Shown: positions 10,060 through 18,445, counted from the stretch's first letter. The stretch is DNA of 37,021 bases from Anaerolineae bacterium (GCA_020849765.1 JADLAY010000036.1:1-37021); one strand, 5' to 3'. Notes: generated by a model from the letters alone, not told the origin. A program made the numbers and translations.

Positions 10060-12092
10060 TCAAGATAGGCAGCCGCATCGTCGCTGGCAAAGAAAGCGTC
10101 CGACTGCTGCGGGAGCTGCTCCAGGACGCGGATGACACCGGCATCCCCCTGCTCGCGCTGAAGGGTGAGCAAAGCCTGCGCCAGCGGTGGCAGCGCAGCC
10201 TCGTCCAGCGCCGCATCCGCTTCATCAGTGTGAGCCGTGCGCCAAAGGAAGGCATTGATCGCGCGGCGTGCTTCCATCCGAGCGGTGGGGTCTTCGTACT
10301 GGCAGTCTTCGAGCGGCCCGCCGAGCTGAGACCAGTAGCTATCGGCGACAAATTGAGCTGCGGATTCTGTCACCGGGCCAGCGTCCGTCAGGGCATCCAG
10401 AGGATTGAGGACGAGCAGCACCTGGTTCTGAACCGGTGGCAGGCCCAGGAATGCAATCGAGCCGGATTCGGGAACACAGAGGGTCGAGGCCATGTCGGCC
10501 TCGTCAAACATCAGCGCCGTAACGCTGTCCACGGGTACCTCAGGGAAGTAGCGGCTGTAGGCTCGATGAAGCGCCTGAATGTCATTCAGGTCACCGGCGG
10601 ATTTCTGTTCGTAAACGTTCGACGTCACCAGCGTGACCTCGGCTTGGGCCGGGGAGATCATGCGCTGCGAACCAAACAGGCTGACCCAGGTGACATTTTC
10701 GCCATAGAACACGCCCGCGTCCGTTTGAGGTAGATTGCTGGCGAACGGCAGCGATCCGTCAAGGATTTGCAGGCGGAAATGCTGGGCCGGGAGGCTCGCG
10801 ATGGGCGCCGTCGCGTACGAATCGGACAGGGCATGCGCTTGCATGCGCGTGCCGACCGTGGGATACCACATCGCATAATACGGCAGGTAAACCGCATCCG
10901 AGGTGACAAAATAGGGGCGGCGCACCGTGCCGATGACGGTTTCCCAATAGTCGAGCGGGCCTTCATAGCTCAGACGCAGAGTGACACGATCGCCCGGTGC
11001 GAGCGGCGCATCGAGCCGCACGGTGAGGGTATGCCCCTCGCGCTCAATCGGATAGTTTGCATCTGTGACAGCCAGCGTGTGGAAGAGGGTCAGCAGAAAC
11101 TGGTCGACCGCGCCCTGCGAAACATTCTGGATCGTCATCTCCGCGGTGATGAAGACTTGCTCGCCCTCGCTGCGATAGGCCAGGTCGTAAGTCGATATGG
11201 AGACGCGATCTTCCTCGTTGGCGGTCGTAAGAGCGCCCGCGTAAGCGTCGGCGGCCTGAAGATGCGCCGTGAAGCTGTTCAGGTAGATGCCCGCCGCGCC
11301 GACGGTGACGATCAGACCAATGCCAAGCCCGACCCATCCCAGGCGGCTGAAGACGCCAAACTGAGAGCGGGAATAGCGCTGTCGCCACAGGAAGATCAGG
11401 CTGACGGTGACGCCGACATAGAACAGATCAAACCAGGTGTAGAGCGCCCCCTGAGAAACCTTGCCGAATAGATCGTTCACCCAGAACGGGTCCATGCCCA
11501 CGCGCAAGATGCTCAAGAGCGTGACAGCAGGAAAACTCGTATTGATGGGGCGCAGCGGATTGGGAATCGACGCAAAGAACATCCAGATGCCAAAGATCAG
11601 GAAGAAGGAGACGGGGCGCGCACCAAAGCGACGGGCGGCCCAGAACGTCAACAAGCTGACAAAACTGATCGAAATGAGCTGGGTCGCTAAGTAGGTGTCC
11701 AGGCCGTAGAGGAATGATCGGAGCGGGCCCAAGGTCAGCGCTGCGACCAGCGGCGGAATGAGCAGGCCCAGGTTCAGCGTCAGATTACCCAGGTATTGGG
11801 CGAATGGCACTTCAAAGTCGATCGGGAGCGAGAGTTCCAGGGCGAGAAAGTTGTGCCGTCGGCTCCGAGACGCATTCATGAGCGTGAGCGTCGCCGTGCA
11901 GATGCTGATGAAGACGGTCGACGTCAGGTAAAAGCTCTGCGTTAAGTAGATCTCCGCGGTGATGCCTTGCATACTCTGCGTGACCGAGACGACCATCACC
12001 GTCCAGAGCGCCATGACCACCCAGAACAGCTTCGAGGTCAGGCCAAACCGAAGTTCGAGTGAAAATCGCTTCCAGAAGCGTCTTGAAGTCAT
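10041..12092 (-). CDS. ABC permease fused to an inactive M1-peptidase-like extracellular region
   Basis: This 683-residue protein has about seven membrane helices in residues 20-272, arranged like an ABC-2 permease, then some 410 residues outside the membrane. The outer region resembles the start of M1 aminopeptidases: a beta-sandwich stretch (TLTVRLDAPLAPGDRVTLRLSYEG, 355-378), an aromatic YYAMWYPTVG segment, then a helix and a YFPEVPVDSVTALMF strand. Where a peptidase would have its GxMEN and HExxHxxW motifs, this protein reads SGSIAFLG (543-550) and TESAAQFVADSYW (575-587), with no zinc ligands. Permease-M1 fusions are known in other phyla; the likeness here is my reading of the pattern. 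Its ATG overlaps the ATPase stop (ATGA). Confidence 0.75.
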   Translation of the reverse strand: MTSRRFWKRFSLELRFGLTSKLFWVVMALWTVMVVSVTQSMQGITAEIYLTQSFYLTSTVFISICTATLTLMNASRSRRHNFLALELSLPIDFEVPFAQYLGNLTLNLGLLIPPLVAALTLGPLRSFLYGLDTYLATQLISISFVSLLTFWAARRFGARPVSFFLIFGIWMFFASIPNPLRPINTSFPAVTLLSILRVGMDPFWVNDLFGKVSQGALYTWFDLFYVGVTVSLIFLWRQRYSRSQFGVFSRLGWVGLGIGLIVTVGAAGIYLNSFTAHLQAADAYAGALTTANEEDRVSISTYDLAYRSEGEQVFITAEMTIQNVSQGAVDQFLLTLFHTLAVTDANYPIEREGHTLTVRLDAPLAPGDRVTLRLSYEGPLDYWETVIGTVRRPYFVTSDAVYLPYYAMWYPTVGTRMQAHALSDSYATAPIASLPAQHFRLQILDGSLPFASNLPQTDAGVFYGENVTWVSLFGSQRMISPAQAEVTLVTSNVYEQKSAGDLNDIQALHRAYSRYFPEVPVDSVTALMFDEADMASTLCVPESGSIAFLGLPPVQNQVLLVLNPLDALTDAGPVTESAAQFVADSYWSQLGGPLEDCQYEDPTARMEARRAINAFLWRTAHTDEADAALDEAALPPLAQALLTLQREQGDAGVIRVLEQLPQQSDAFFASDDAAAYLEWMRGD

Positions 12093-12985
12093 TTCGCCGC
12101 CGCCTCTTCTGAGACCGGCAGGATGAAGTCATGGACGACGGCGAGATAGATGTCTTCCAGAGTCGGGGTTTCTGGCTGTGCATCCGGCGTGGGTTGTTGA
12201 TGCGCCAGCACGCGCATCGTGATCTGGCTGCCGTGCGTCCGGCTGGAGACGATCGTCGTCTGGCGCTCGATCTTCTCCCACTCGCTTTGTGGGACGGTGA
12301 GTTCCCAGACGTAACCCTGGGCTTGATCGAGGAGGCCGGAACTCTGCCCGGCAAAGATGAGCCGCCCCTTATTCAGAATCGCGATATTGGTGCTGACGGC
12401 TTCGATATCGCCCACGATGTGGGTGGAGAGGAGCACGGTGCGATCGGAAGACAGGCGCGACAGCAGATTACGAAAGCGCACCCGCTCCTCCGGATCAAGG
12501 CCCGCGGTCGGCTCGTCGACGATGAGCACCTGCGGGTCGCCGAGCAGCGCTTGAGCAATGCCCAGGCGCTGGCGCATACCGCCGGAAAATCCTTTGACTT
12601 TGCGCCTGGCAACATCGGAGAGGTTGACCAGCTCAAGCAGCGCCTGAATGTCCGCCTGAAGTCGTTGGGGCGGCACATTCTTCATGGTGCCGATGTAATC
12701 GAGCGTTTGGTAGGCGGTCAAATCGGGGTAGAAACCGAAGTCCTGTGGCAGGTAGCCCAGGCTCTGGCGAACCTTGCCGGGAAAGCGCTGCAGGTCGTGC
12801 CCGTTCACGACAACACTGCCGCTATCGAAGGGCGTCAGCGTTGCCAGGATGCGCATGAGTGTCGTTTTGCCAGCGCCATTGGGGCCAAGTAAGCCGAATA
12901 TCCCTTTGTTTATGGATAGGGTGACATTGTCCAGCGCCTGGACCTTCCCATAGCGTTTGGAGACCTGTGTGACTTCAATGGACAT
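12089..12985 (-). CDS. ABC exporter ATP-binding subunit
   Basis: This 298-residue ATPase has Walker A GPNGAGKT at 34-41, Gln81, signature FSGGM at 133-137, Walker B VLIVDEP at 153-159, GLDP and switch His189. It heads the three-gene operon and overlaps the large permease by 4 nt (ATGA). The start is taken as ATG at 12985 (MSIEVTQVSKRYG). A TTG six codons upstream is open in frame but has no good ribosome binding site and adds nothing conserved. Tight coupling suggests the three proteins form one exporter or a regulator of envelope peptides. The substrate is unknown. Confidence 0.9.
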   Translation of the reverse strand: MSIEVTQVSKRYGKVQALDNVTLSINKGIFGLLGPNGAGKTTLMRILATLTPFDSGSVVVNGHDLQRFPGKVRQSLGYLPQDFGFYPDLTAYQTLDYIGTMKNVPPQRLQADIQALLELVNLSDVARRKVKGFSGGMRQRLGIAQALLGDPQVLIVDEPTAGLDPEERVRFRNLLSRLSSDRTVLLSTHIVGDIEAVSTNIAILNKGRLIFAGQSSGLLDQAQGYVWELTVPQSEWEKIERQTTIVSSRTHGSQITMRVLAHQQPTPDAQPETPTLEDIYLAVVHDFILPVSEEAAAK

Positions 12986-13026
12986 ATGGGCGTTCCATTT
13001 CAAAACTCACTCACTATTTCATTGGT

Positions 13027-13056
13027 AATGAGCCGCAGCTGACTCATTCCTCTATA
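13027..13056 (-). promoter_or_regulatory. Promoter with overlapping operator for the second ABC exporter
   Basis: On the minus strand TATAGA (13056-13051) is a plausible -10. It is followed by AATGAG-N10-CTCATT (13048-13027), a 6-10-6 dyad lying where transcription would begin. This is the usual position for a repressor, for example GntR/YtrA regulators of small ABC exporters. The pairing is seen; the regulator type is inferred. Confidence 0.4.
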
Positions 13057-13200
13057 CGTGAGTGGGGATGGACAGGTTGCAGAGCACTATTGAATGGAAG
13101 TCAGGTAGAAGCGGCGCAGCAGAATGAGGATGCACAAGCAGCGTAGGATTTTGGCGGCGCGGTCAGGATCCGGTGGGCACTGTAAAGGGCCTGGCAGCGC

Positions 13201-13229
13201 GTAGGGGCTTGGCGGCGCCAAGCCCCTAC
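13201..13229. repeat. Inverted repeat of the GTAGGG/CCCTAC group
   Basis: GTAGGGGCTTGGC at 13201-13213 and GCCAAGCCCCTAC at 13217-13229 form a perfect 13-bp stem with a 3-nt loop. It lies 22 bp after the phnE-like stop (in the direction of transcription) and may end that operon, although no T-run follows. The rest of 12986-13250 shows nothing else besides the promoter described above. Confidence 0.65.
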
Positions 13230-13250
13230 AATGTCTTGCCTGGTTGATGT

Positions 13251-15332
13251 CTACGTATAGCGTTCGCGAATGAAGGCGCTGGCGTAATCGAGCGCCGAAA
13301 CGACGATGGCAATCGCGAGCACGGCGACGCCCGCATCGCGATAGCGCAGCAGGTTGATCTGCTGCTGGAGCAGGAAGCCGATGCCACCGCCGCCGACGAA
13401 GCCGATGATGGTGGACATGCGCACGTTGATGTCCCAGCGATACATCGTGAAGGCGATGTAGGGCGGGATGATCTGCGGCACGACGGCGTACATGATCGTC
13501 TGCAGGCGATTGGCGCCGGTGCTGAGCAGCGCCTCAATCGGGCCGTTGTCGATGTTCTCGACCTGTTCGGAATAGAGCTTGCCGAGCGAGGCGACCGAAT
13601 GCAGCGCCAGCGCCAGCACGCCCGCGAACGGGCCGATGCCGACCCAGATGACGAAGACGAGGCCCATGATCAGCGGCTCGATCGAGCGCAGTGCATTGAG
13701 CAGCGTACGGGTCGACGTGTAGAGCACGTTGCCGATGGGGAAGCTGGATTTGGTCCCGGCGAAGCCCCCGGCCAGCGCGCCGAGTACGAGGCCGATCAGC
13801 AGCGCGTCGAGCATGTAGAGGGTCACATCGAAACCGGCGACGGAGAAGGCCACGCGCCCGGATGGCAACGAGCCTTCGACGACGGCGCGCTGCACGTTGA
13901 GCACCGAGTAAGTGACGACGAAGGCTGCGATCGCGCCCAACCAGCCCAGCAGCGTCATGATCAGCCCGTCCGTGCGGCTCGGTTCGAGCGGCTTGGGCAC
14001 GAAGCGGCGATAAAGTTGGGGCAGGATCGAGCCGCCCAGCCCCGCCGCGGCGACCGGCGTAAACAGGCCGACCCAGGCCGCCAACGAGCCAAGCATCGCC
14101 GTCATGGCCAGCAGCAGCGCGCCGCAGATGCCGCCCAGCAGAGCGCCGAGCACGTGACTCATGCTGGTACTGACCGTCTTGAGCAGGTCGCGCGTCAGCG
14201 TGCCACCGATGGAGGAGAGCGTAAAGGCGCCGACAACCCCGGCGATCAACGGCAGCGCCAGTTCGATCAACTGGCCGATGGAGCCGATGAAGGTGCCGAG
14301 ATAGACAAGAATGCCCTGCGTGGCGATGCGCCCGAAGAGCAGGGCCAGCCCGCCAAGCAGGCCAATGATGGCAAGCGCACCGATCCCCATCAGCAGCGCA
14401 TTCAGGATTGCGCGCAGCATGTGGGTCGTGCCGTTCGTCTCGCTCGTGCGCATACTGCGGGCAGAAGCGACGCTGGCAAGGCCAAACAGGCCGGACAGGG
14501 CCGCCGTCGAGGTTTCGCCGCCCGCGCCAATCGTGAGCGTCAGGCGTCCGAGCGCGCCGAGGAGGACAGCGCCGAGCACGAAACCAAGGGGCAGCAGCGC
14601 CAGATTGACGAGCAGATTGCCCATCGGCGTGCGCACGGTGCGCATCAGGTTATAGGCAGCGAAGAAGCTGAGGATGGCGGCGGGCAAAATCGAGACGGTC
14701 GTGGCGATCAGCGCCAGGAAGATCGTCTCCAGCATCTTCTCGAAGACCAGCCCGGTCGTCGCGCTGAGTTCGGGCGCGCCCGACGGGACGCGGCCCTGCG
14801 CCTCGATCGTGTGCACCTGCCCGATGCTGCCACGGATGCGCGGCACTTCGACCTGCACGGAGAAGGTGCCGTCGTCGCGCGTGACGAAGTTGTCCTCGTC
14901 GCGGCCGACCACCTGACGGATGCGCCGCTCGCCGCTCTCGTCAATCCAATTGAGGCGCGCGAGTTGATCCCCGGCGAAGTTGTAGCCGTTGATTGTCACC
15001 AGTTCGTTGGCATCGGCGCAGGCGGGTTCGACGACGATATACGGCCCGTCGACCGGCGTGACTTCCGGCGGCGTGAAATCCTCCGGGCAGCCGATCGTGA
15101 AGGTGGTCGTCGAGACGGTGACTTCATATTCCTGCGTGAAGACGGCGGGCGAAAGGAGTTCGCGCAGCGCATTGCCGACGTTGATCTGGCGCTGGGGCTG
15201 CTGCGGCACGGACAGGTCGATATCGGTCACCGTCCAGCCGTAGGAGAAGATGATCAGGATGACGGCGAAGACGATGATCCAGATCAGGCGGCGGAGCGAT
15301 CGTTGGGCGGTTGCGGGTTTTTTTGGGGTCAT
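13251..15332 (-). CDS. phnE: PhnE-like phosphonate/phosphite permease with large insertions
   Basis: This 693-residue membrane protein belongs to the PhnE family, whose members are usually about 260-290 residues. One membrane helix (16-32) is followed by a periplasmic region (about 85-190) that looks like an IPT/TIG-type Ig fold (VTINGYNFAGDQLARLNW). The first half of PhnE then appears (LETIFLALIATTVSILPAAILSFFAAYNL, in two runs at 201-229), followed by some 270 extra residues with several glycine-rich helices. The PhnE core resumes at about 537: RSIEPLIMGLVFV, VGIGPFAGVLALALHS, the ATPase-contact loop around EALLSTGANRLQ, and GFVGGGGIGF. GGAGG lies 6 nt before the ATG. It is last in the operon after phnD and phnC. 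Confidence 0.85.
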   Translation of the reverse strand: MTPKKPATAQRSLRRLIWIIVFAVILIIFSYGWTVTDIDLSVPQQPQRQINVGNALRELLSPAVFTQEYEVTVSTTTFTIGCPEDFTPPEVTPVDGPYIVVEPACADANELVTINGYNFAGDQLARLNWIDESGERRIRQVVGRDEDNFVTRDDGTFSVQVEVPRIRGSIGQVHTIEAQGRVPSGAPELSATTGLVFEKMLETIFLALIATTVSILPAAILSFFAAYNLMRTVRTPMGNLLVNLALLPLGFVLGAVLLGALGRLTLTIGAGGETSTAALSGLFGLASVASARSMRTSETNGTTHMLRAILNALLMGIGALAIIGLLGGLALLFGRIATQGILVYLGTFIGSIGQLIELALPLIAGVVGAFTLSSIGGTLTRDLLKTVSTSMSHVLGALLGGICGALLLAMTAMLGSLAAWVGLFTPVAAAGLGGSILPQLYRRFVPKPLEPSRTDGLIMTLLGWLGAIAAFVVTYSVLNVQRAVVEGSLPSGRVAFSVAGFDVTLYMLDALLIGLVLGALAGGFAGTKSSFPIGNVLYTSTRTLLNALRSIEPLIMGLVFVIWVGIGPFAGVLALALHSVASLGKLYSEQVENIDNGPIEALLSTGANRLQTIMYAVVPQIIPPYIAFTMYRWDINVRMSTIIGFVGGGGIGFLLQQQINLLRYRDAGVAVLAIAIVVSALDYASAFIRERYT

Positions 15333-15344
15333 GGCTGCCTCCGC

Positions 15345-16103
15345 TTAATGGATCTCAACTTCGACGGCATCTTCACCGTAAATGGCCTTGAAGCGATCAT
15401 TATCAATATCTTTCGGCAAGCCGTCGAACTGGAGCCTGCCATCTTTGAGCGCGATCACGCGGTCGGCATAGGCGCGCGCGAGGCTTAAGAAATGCAGGCT
15501 GCATAAAATGGTGATGCCATCATCTTTGTTGAGCAGTTCCAGATACTTCATCACCGAGTGCGAGGTAGCCGGGTCGAGGCTGGCGACCGGTTCGTCGGCG
15601 AGCATCATTTCCGGCTCCTGCATGAGCGCGCGGGCGATGCCGACACGCTGCTGCTGCCCGCCGCTGAGGGCGCTGGCGCTGTTGTAGGCGCGGTCGCCGA
15701 TGCCGACGCGTTCAAGCGCGGCGAGAGCACGGGTTTTTTCTTGCGCAGGAACGTAATTGACCAGACTGAAGATCGGGTTCATATAACCCAGGCGGCCAGA
15801 GACGACATTGGTCAGCACGGAAGAGCGTTTGACCAGGTTGAACTGCTGAAAAATCATGCCGATGCGCCGCCGGATGCCGCGCAGCTCGTCGTCGGTGGCG
15901 GCGGTGATATCGAGACCGTTCCAGATGATACGGCCCTTGGTCGGCTCGATCAGGCGGTTGATGCAGCGCAGTAGGGTCGACTTGCCCGACCCGCTGAGGC
16001 CGATGATCGAAACGAATTGTCCATCCGGGATTTCGAGCGAGAGGTTGTCGAGGGCGACCAGACCGTTGTCATAGACTTTGGTGAGGTTTTCGATAATCAG
16101 CAT
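15345..16103 (-). CDS. phnC: Phosphonate/phosphite ABC transporter ATPase
   Basis: This 252-residue ATPase is typical of PhnC. It has Walker A GLSGSGKST, signature LSGGQQQRVGIARAL, Walker B MMLADEPVASLD and the switch His in SLHF. It powers uptake through the adjacent PhnE-like permease with PhnD as receptor. I prefer the ATG at 16103 because AGGA lies 8 nt upstream and the protein then begins with LIIENLTKVYDNGLVAL. An in-frame ATG three codons earlier (16112) is possible. Spacing to the permease gene is 12 bp and to phnD 85 bp. Confidence 0.9.
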   Translation of the reverse strand: MLIIENLTKVYDNGLVALDNLSLEIPDGQFVSIIGLSGSGKSTLLRCINRLIEPTKGRIIWNGLDITAATDDELRGIRRRIGMIFQQFNLVKRSSVLTNVVSGRLGYMNPIFSLVNYVPAQEKTRALAALERVGIGDRAYNSASALSGGQQQRVGIARALMQEPEMMLADEPVASLDPATSHSVMKYLELLNKDDGITILCSLHFLSLARAYADRVIALKDGRLQFDGLPKDIDNDRFKAIYGEDAVEVEIH

Positions 16104-16188
16104 GCGGCGCATCCTGTATTTAGAAAGAGCGGGCAGAGGAGACCCCCTACCCGCTGCTGTCGATCTACACTGAATTTCGAGTTCGCGC

Positions 16189-17211
16189 TTAGTTGAAGAT
16201 GTCTTCTTCCGTCAAGCCGAGAATCTCGAACTGCAGGCGCACAGGATTATAACCACTATCATCGATCGGTGCTAAACCGCTCCAACCGTAGAAGTCTTCG
16301 CTACCAATCGATTGTGCCCAGCCATCGGTTTGTGCGAAGGCATAGAGCGCATCGAGGATCTGGGTGCGCAGTTCTTCCGGGAAGTCCGGGCCGAAGCTGA
16401 GCGTGTCGTTCGGGATCGGGTTGCTCAGGCGCAGGATGCGGACCTGATCGACCACGTCCGGCGCGGTCTCACGGATGTTGGCACGGGCGTCGAGGATCTG
16501 AACGTCGCCGACATACAGGTTGCCATCTTCGCCGATGCGCGATTCGTCAACCGTCAGGTCGTAGGGTTCGGGCAGATCGCCAATGCCCCACGGCGCACCG
16601 GGGACGACCGGCGGGCTGTAGAAGGTGGTGCCGAAGTCCGCTTCACCGCTGTAGACGGCCTGCACGACCTGGTTGTGACCACCGGCCTCAACGGTATCAC
16701 CGGTGGTGATGCCGGCAGCCTGAAGCTCAACCGACGGGACGATGTAGCCCGAAGTCGAACCGGCATCCGGGTAAGCCCAGGTGCGGCCAGCCAGATCGCC
16801 GTAGGTGTAGATGTCGCTATCGCGGCGCACAATGTAAGCCGACCAGTAGACGTTCCAGCCACGGCGAACCGCCGCCGCTGCCACCTCGACACCGCAACGA
16901 TTGTTGGCGATGACGTAACCGGCTGCCGGGATGAAGCCCATCGAGCTATCCGGCGCGGCGCACATGGCCTCAACGGTTGCTGCATACGAGGTCGGGACGA
17001 ACACCTCAAAATTCAGACCGGTCGCTTCATTCAGCGCCTGCGCCATAACTTCACCACCGGTGGTGATGGTTTGTGCTTCGACGGAGGGAACAAAATAAAC
17101 CTGGATCGGGTTGCTCTCGCTGCCGAGATCGCCTTGTGCAAGCGCGACTGGCATTGCCACAGACAGCGCAAGCAGCGCTAAGAGTACAGGCAGCACAAAT
17201 TTCGGGCGCAT
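16189..17211 (-). CDS. phnD: Phosphonate/phosphite ABC transporter substrate-binding protein
   Basis: This 340-residue secreted receptor has a signal peptide at about residues 1-25 ending in ALA, with no lipobox cysteine. The PhnD-family segments STSGYIVPSVELQAAGI and GGHNQVVQAVYSGEADFG are clear. Ligands for this family include phosphonates, phosphite, hypophosphite and sometimes phosphate. No C-P lyase, phosphonatase or phosphite dehydrogenase gene lies in the window, so the ligand is open. A ribosome binding site of the AGGAG type lies 5 nt before the ATG. It is first in the operon, behind a Pho-box-like promoter. Confidence 0.88.
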   Translation of the reverse strand: MRPKFVLPVLLALLALSVAMPVALAQGDLGSESNPIQVYFVPSVEAQTITTGGEVMAQALNEATGLNFEVFVPTSYAATVEAMCAAPDSSMGFIPAAGYVIANNRCGVEVAAAAVRRGWNVYWSAYIVRRDSDIYTYGDLAGRTWAYPDAGSTSGYIVPSVELQAAGITTGDTVEAGGHNQVVQAVYSGEADFGTTFYSPPVVPGAPWGIGDLPEPYDLTVDESRIGEDGNLYVGDVQILDARANIRETAPDVVDQVRILRLSNPIPNDTLSFGPDFPEELRTQILDALYAFAQTDGWAQSIGSEDFYGWSGLAPIDDSGYNPVRLQFEILGLTEEDIFN

Positions 17212-17290
17212 AGTCTCTCCTTTATTCTCACAGGGTGCGAGTTCGGCACAAAAATGCCATCCATGGACGACACTTCAGGCTGAGGGAACA

Positions 17291-17333
17291 ACTATAGCGC
17301 CAAATATGTTAAGAGTATGTTAAAAGCTTAACA
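17291..17333 (-). promoter_or_regulatory. Pho-box-like repeats and -10 box of the phnD operon
   Basis: Read on the minus strand, TTAACA occurs at 17323-17318 and again at 17312-17307, exactly 11 bp apart. A third TTAACA lies in opposite orientation on the plus strand at 17328-17333. TATAGT (17296-17291), a good -10, follows 10 bp later, and no -35 is seen. TTAACA-like direct repeats at 11-bp spacing in place of the -35 are the known form of Bacillus PhoP sites. The link to phosphate starvation is inferred from that resemblance and from the operon's function. The 321-bp gap 17212-17532 also holds the sortase promoter. Confidence 0.6.
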
Positions 17334-17480
17334 ATATTTCGCCACCTTTTTCCGTGATAATCGACATATTTGAGGCTAGAGGGGCCATTCGTGAGTAATT
17401 CTGAAAATTATACAGTGCCTGAATAAAAAATTAAAGAAAATCTCTATTCTTTCTTTATCTCAATTTATTCACAATAAACC

Positions 17481-17526
17481 TAGAATAGCAATCATGAAGG
17501 CTAAACAAAGTAAGTGAACAGAGGGG
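17481..17526 (+). promoter_or_regulatory. -10 box and ribosome binding site of the sortase gene
   Basis: TAGAAT at 17481-17486 is a likely -10 in an AT-rich stretch (17390-17520) and has no clear -35. GAGGGG at 17521-17526 lies 6 nt before the ATG. Confidence 0.4.
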
Positions 17527-17532
17527 TACATC

Positions 17533-18075
17533 ATGTACACGGTTTCTCAATCATTCGGCCTGAACATCCGTAAAGTCATCATCCTGGCGCTCGTGGTCGC
17601 ATTGTTCGCTCTCCCCATCGCAGCTTTCGCTGATGGCGATGCTCTCGCGAGCGCCACCATCTCCATCCCGTCGCTCAACCTGAGCAGCAGCGTCGTCAAC
17701 ATCCCGCTGGATGCCAACATCGGCACCTGGAACACCAACAGCCTGGGCGCCAGCGTCGGTCACTTCGAATACACCCCCTGGCTGGGCCAGACGGGCAACA
17801 TCGTCCTCGGCGGCCACTCGACCAACGACGACGGTTCTCCGAGCATCTTCTACGGCCTGGCTGCCATCAACGTTGGCGACACGATCACCCTGAGCCAGGG
17901 CGCAACGACGCAGGATTACGTGGTCACCGGCACGCGCTTCGTCCCCATCAGCGATGTCTCGGTGCTCTACCCGACAAACTCGAACACAGTGACGCTGATC
18001 ACCTGCGCCGGTTACAATGACGAAACCGGCACCTACGACCAGCGTCTGGTGGTCACGGCGCGCATCGCCAACTAA
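17533..18075 (+). CDS. Sortase family transpeptidase
   Basis: This 180-residue extracellular cysteine transpeptidase has an N-terminal hydrophobic signal/anchor at about 12-33. The sortase core contains His95 (NIVLGGHS), Cys158 in TLITCAGY and Arg171 (DQRLVV), so all three catalytic residues are present. There is no C-terminal membrane helix. The short form and TLxTC motif fit the class D/E/F-like sortases of GC-rich bacteria. No protein with an LPxTG-like sorting signal was seen among the neighbours, so it may be a housekeeping enzyme acting on substrates elsewhere. Its stop overlaps the stop of the convergent small gene. Confidence 0.88.
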   Translation: MYTVSQSFGLNIRKVIILALVVALFALPIAAFADGDALASATISIPSLNLSSSVVNIPLDANIGTWNTNSLGASVGHFEYTPWLGQTGNIVLGGHSTNDDGSPSIFYGLAAINVGDTITLSQGATTQDYVVTGTRFVPISDVSVLYPTNSNTVTLITCAGYNDETGTYDQRLVVTARIAN

Positions 18076-18308
18076 GTCACGAGTGACGAGGCCCCACGGG
18101 CGGAGGCATCGTCCATAAAAGCAGGTTGAGGCTGTGCCGGACGGCGGCGCAGCCAGGAGAGTGGACGCAGCGTAAAGAGGCGCGGCGTCCGCTTTTTGTT
18201 TTCCCCAGCGAGCGCCTCACGCCGCCACTGCTGCCGCTGCAGACGACGCATCGCATCCCGCTGATTCGACCGGTGGATCAACATCGTGAGATATTCGTTC
18301 TCGATCAT
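18072..18308 (-). CDS. Small basic protein of unknown function
   Basis: This 78-residue protein is rich in Arg and Gln (MIENEYLTMLIHRSNQRDAM, then an RRLQRQQWRR stretch), probably helical, with a basic linker in the C-terminal half. I do not recognise a family, though short MIENEYL-type openings recall small orphan proteins common in this phylum. It is supported by a perfect AGGAGG on the minus strand (18324-18319), 10 nt before the ATG, and by an upstream control unit that mirrors that of the ArsR-type gene. The two share a regulatory region and are probably co-regulated. The tail overlaps the sortase stop. Confidence 0.55.
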   Translation of the reverse strand: MIENEYLTMLIHRSNQRDAMRRLQRQQWRREALAGENKKRTPRLFTLRPLSWLRRRPAQPQPAFMDDASARGASSLVT

Positions 18309-18373
18309 CGCTCGTGTTCCTCCTGCGCCTGAACCGGCGTCTACCTCCTCACGTTATGGCCACCGGGCGCAAA

Positions 18374-18400
18374 AGTGAACTTATTTAGCCAGCGCTAAAA
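18374..18400 (-). promoter_or_regulatory. Left operator/promoter unit of a mirror-image control region
   Basis: On the minus strand the unit reads TTTTAGC, 4 nt, GCTAAAT, AA, GTTCACT. The core is the dyad TTTAGC-N4-GCTAAA (18384-18399), and TTCACT (18379-18374) is a possible -35 facing the small gene at 18308. The -10 is weak (CATAAC at 15-bp spacing). Confidence 0.6.
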
Positions 18401-18445
18401 GCAAGCCTGAAGACAGCACAATTGAGACTTAAGGATCGCCAATTG

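Noticed and set aside
13251..15332. The phnE-like gene read as two PhnE genes fused in tandem
   Set aside because: Only one ATPase-contact loop (EALLSTGANRLQ) and one GFVGGGGIGF motif are seen. The middle part lacks them, so an insertion fits better than a duplication.
13599..15488. A 629-residue open frame opposite the phnE-like gene
   Set aside because: It is low-complexity Arg/Gln/Ala/Asp sequence typical of antisense frames in GC-rich DNA. The membrane protein on the minus strand fits the phn operon.
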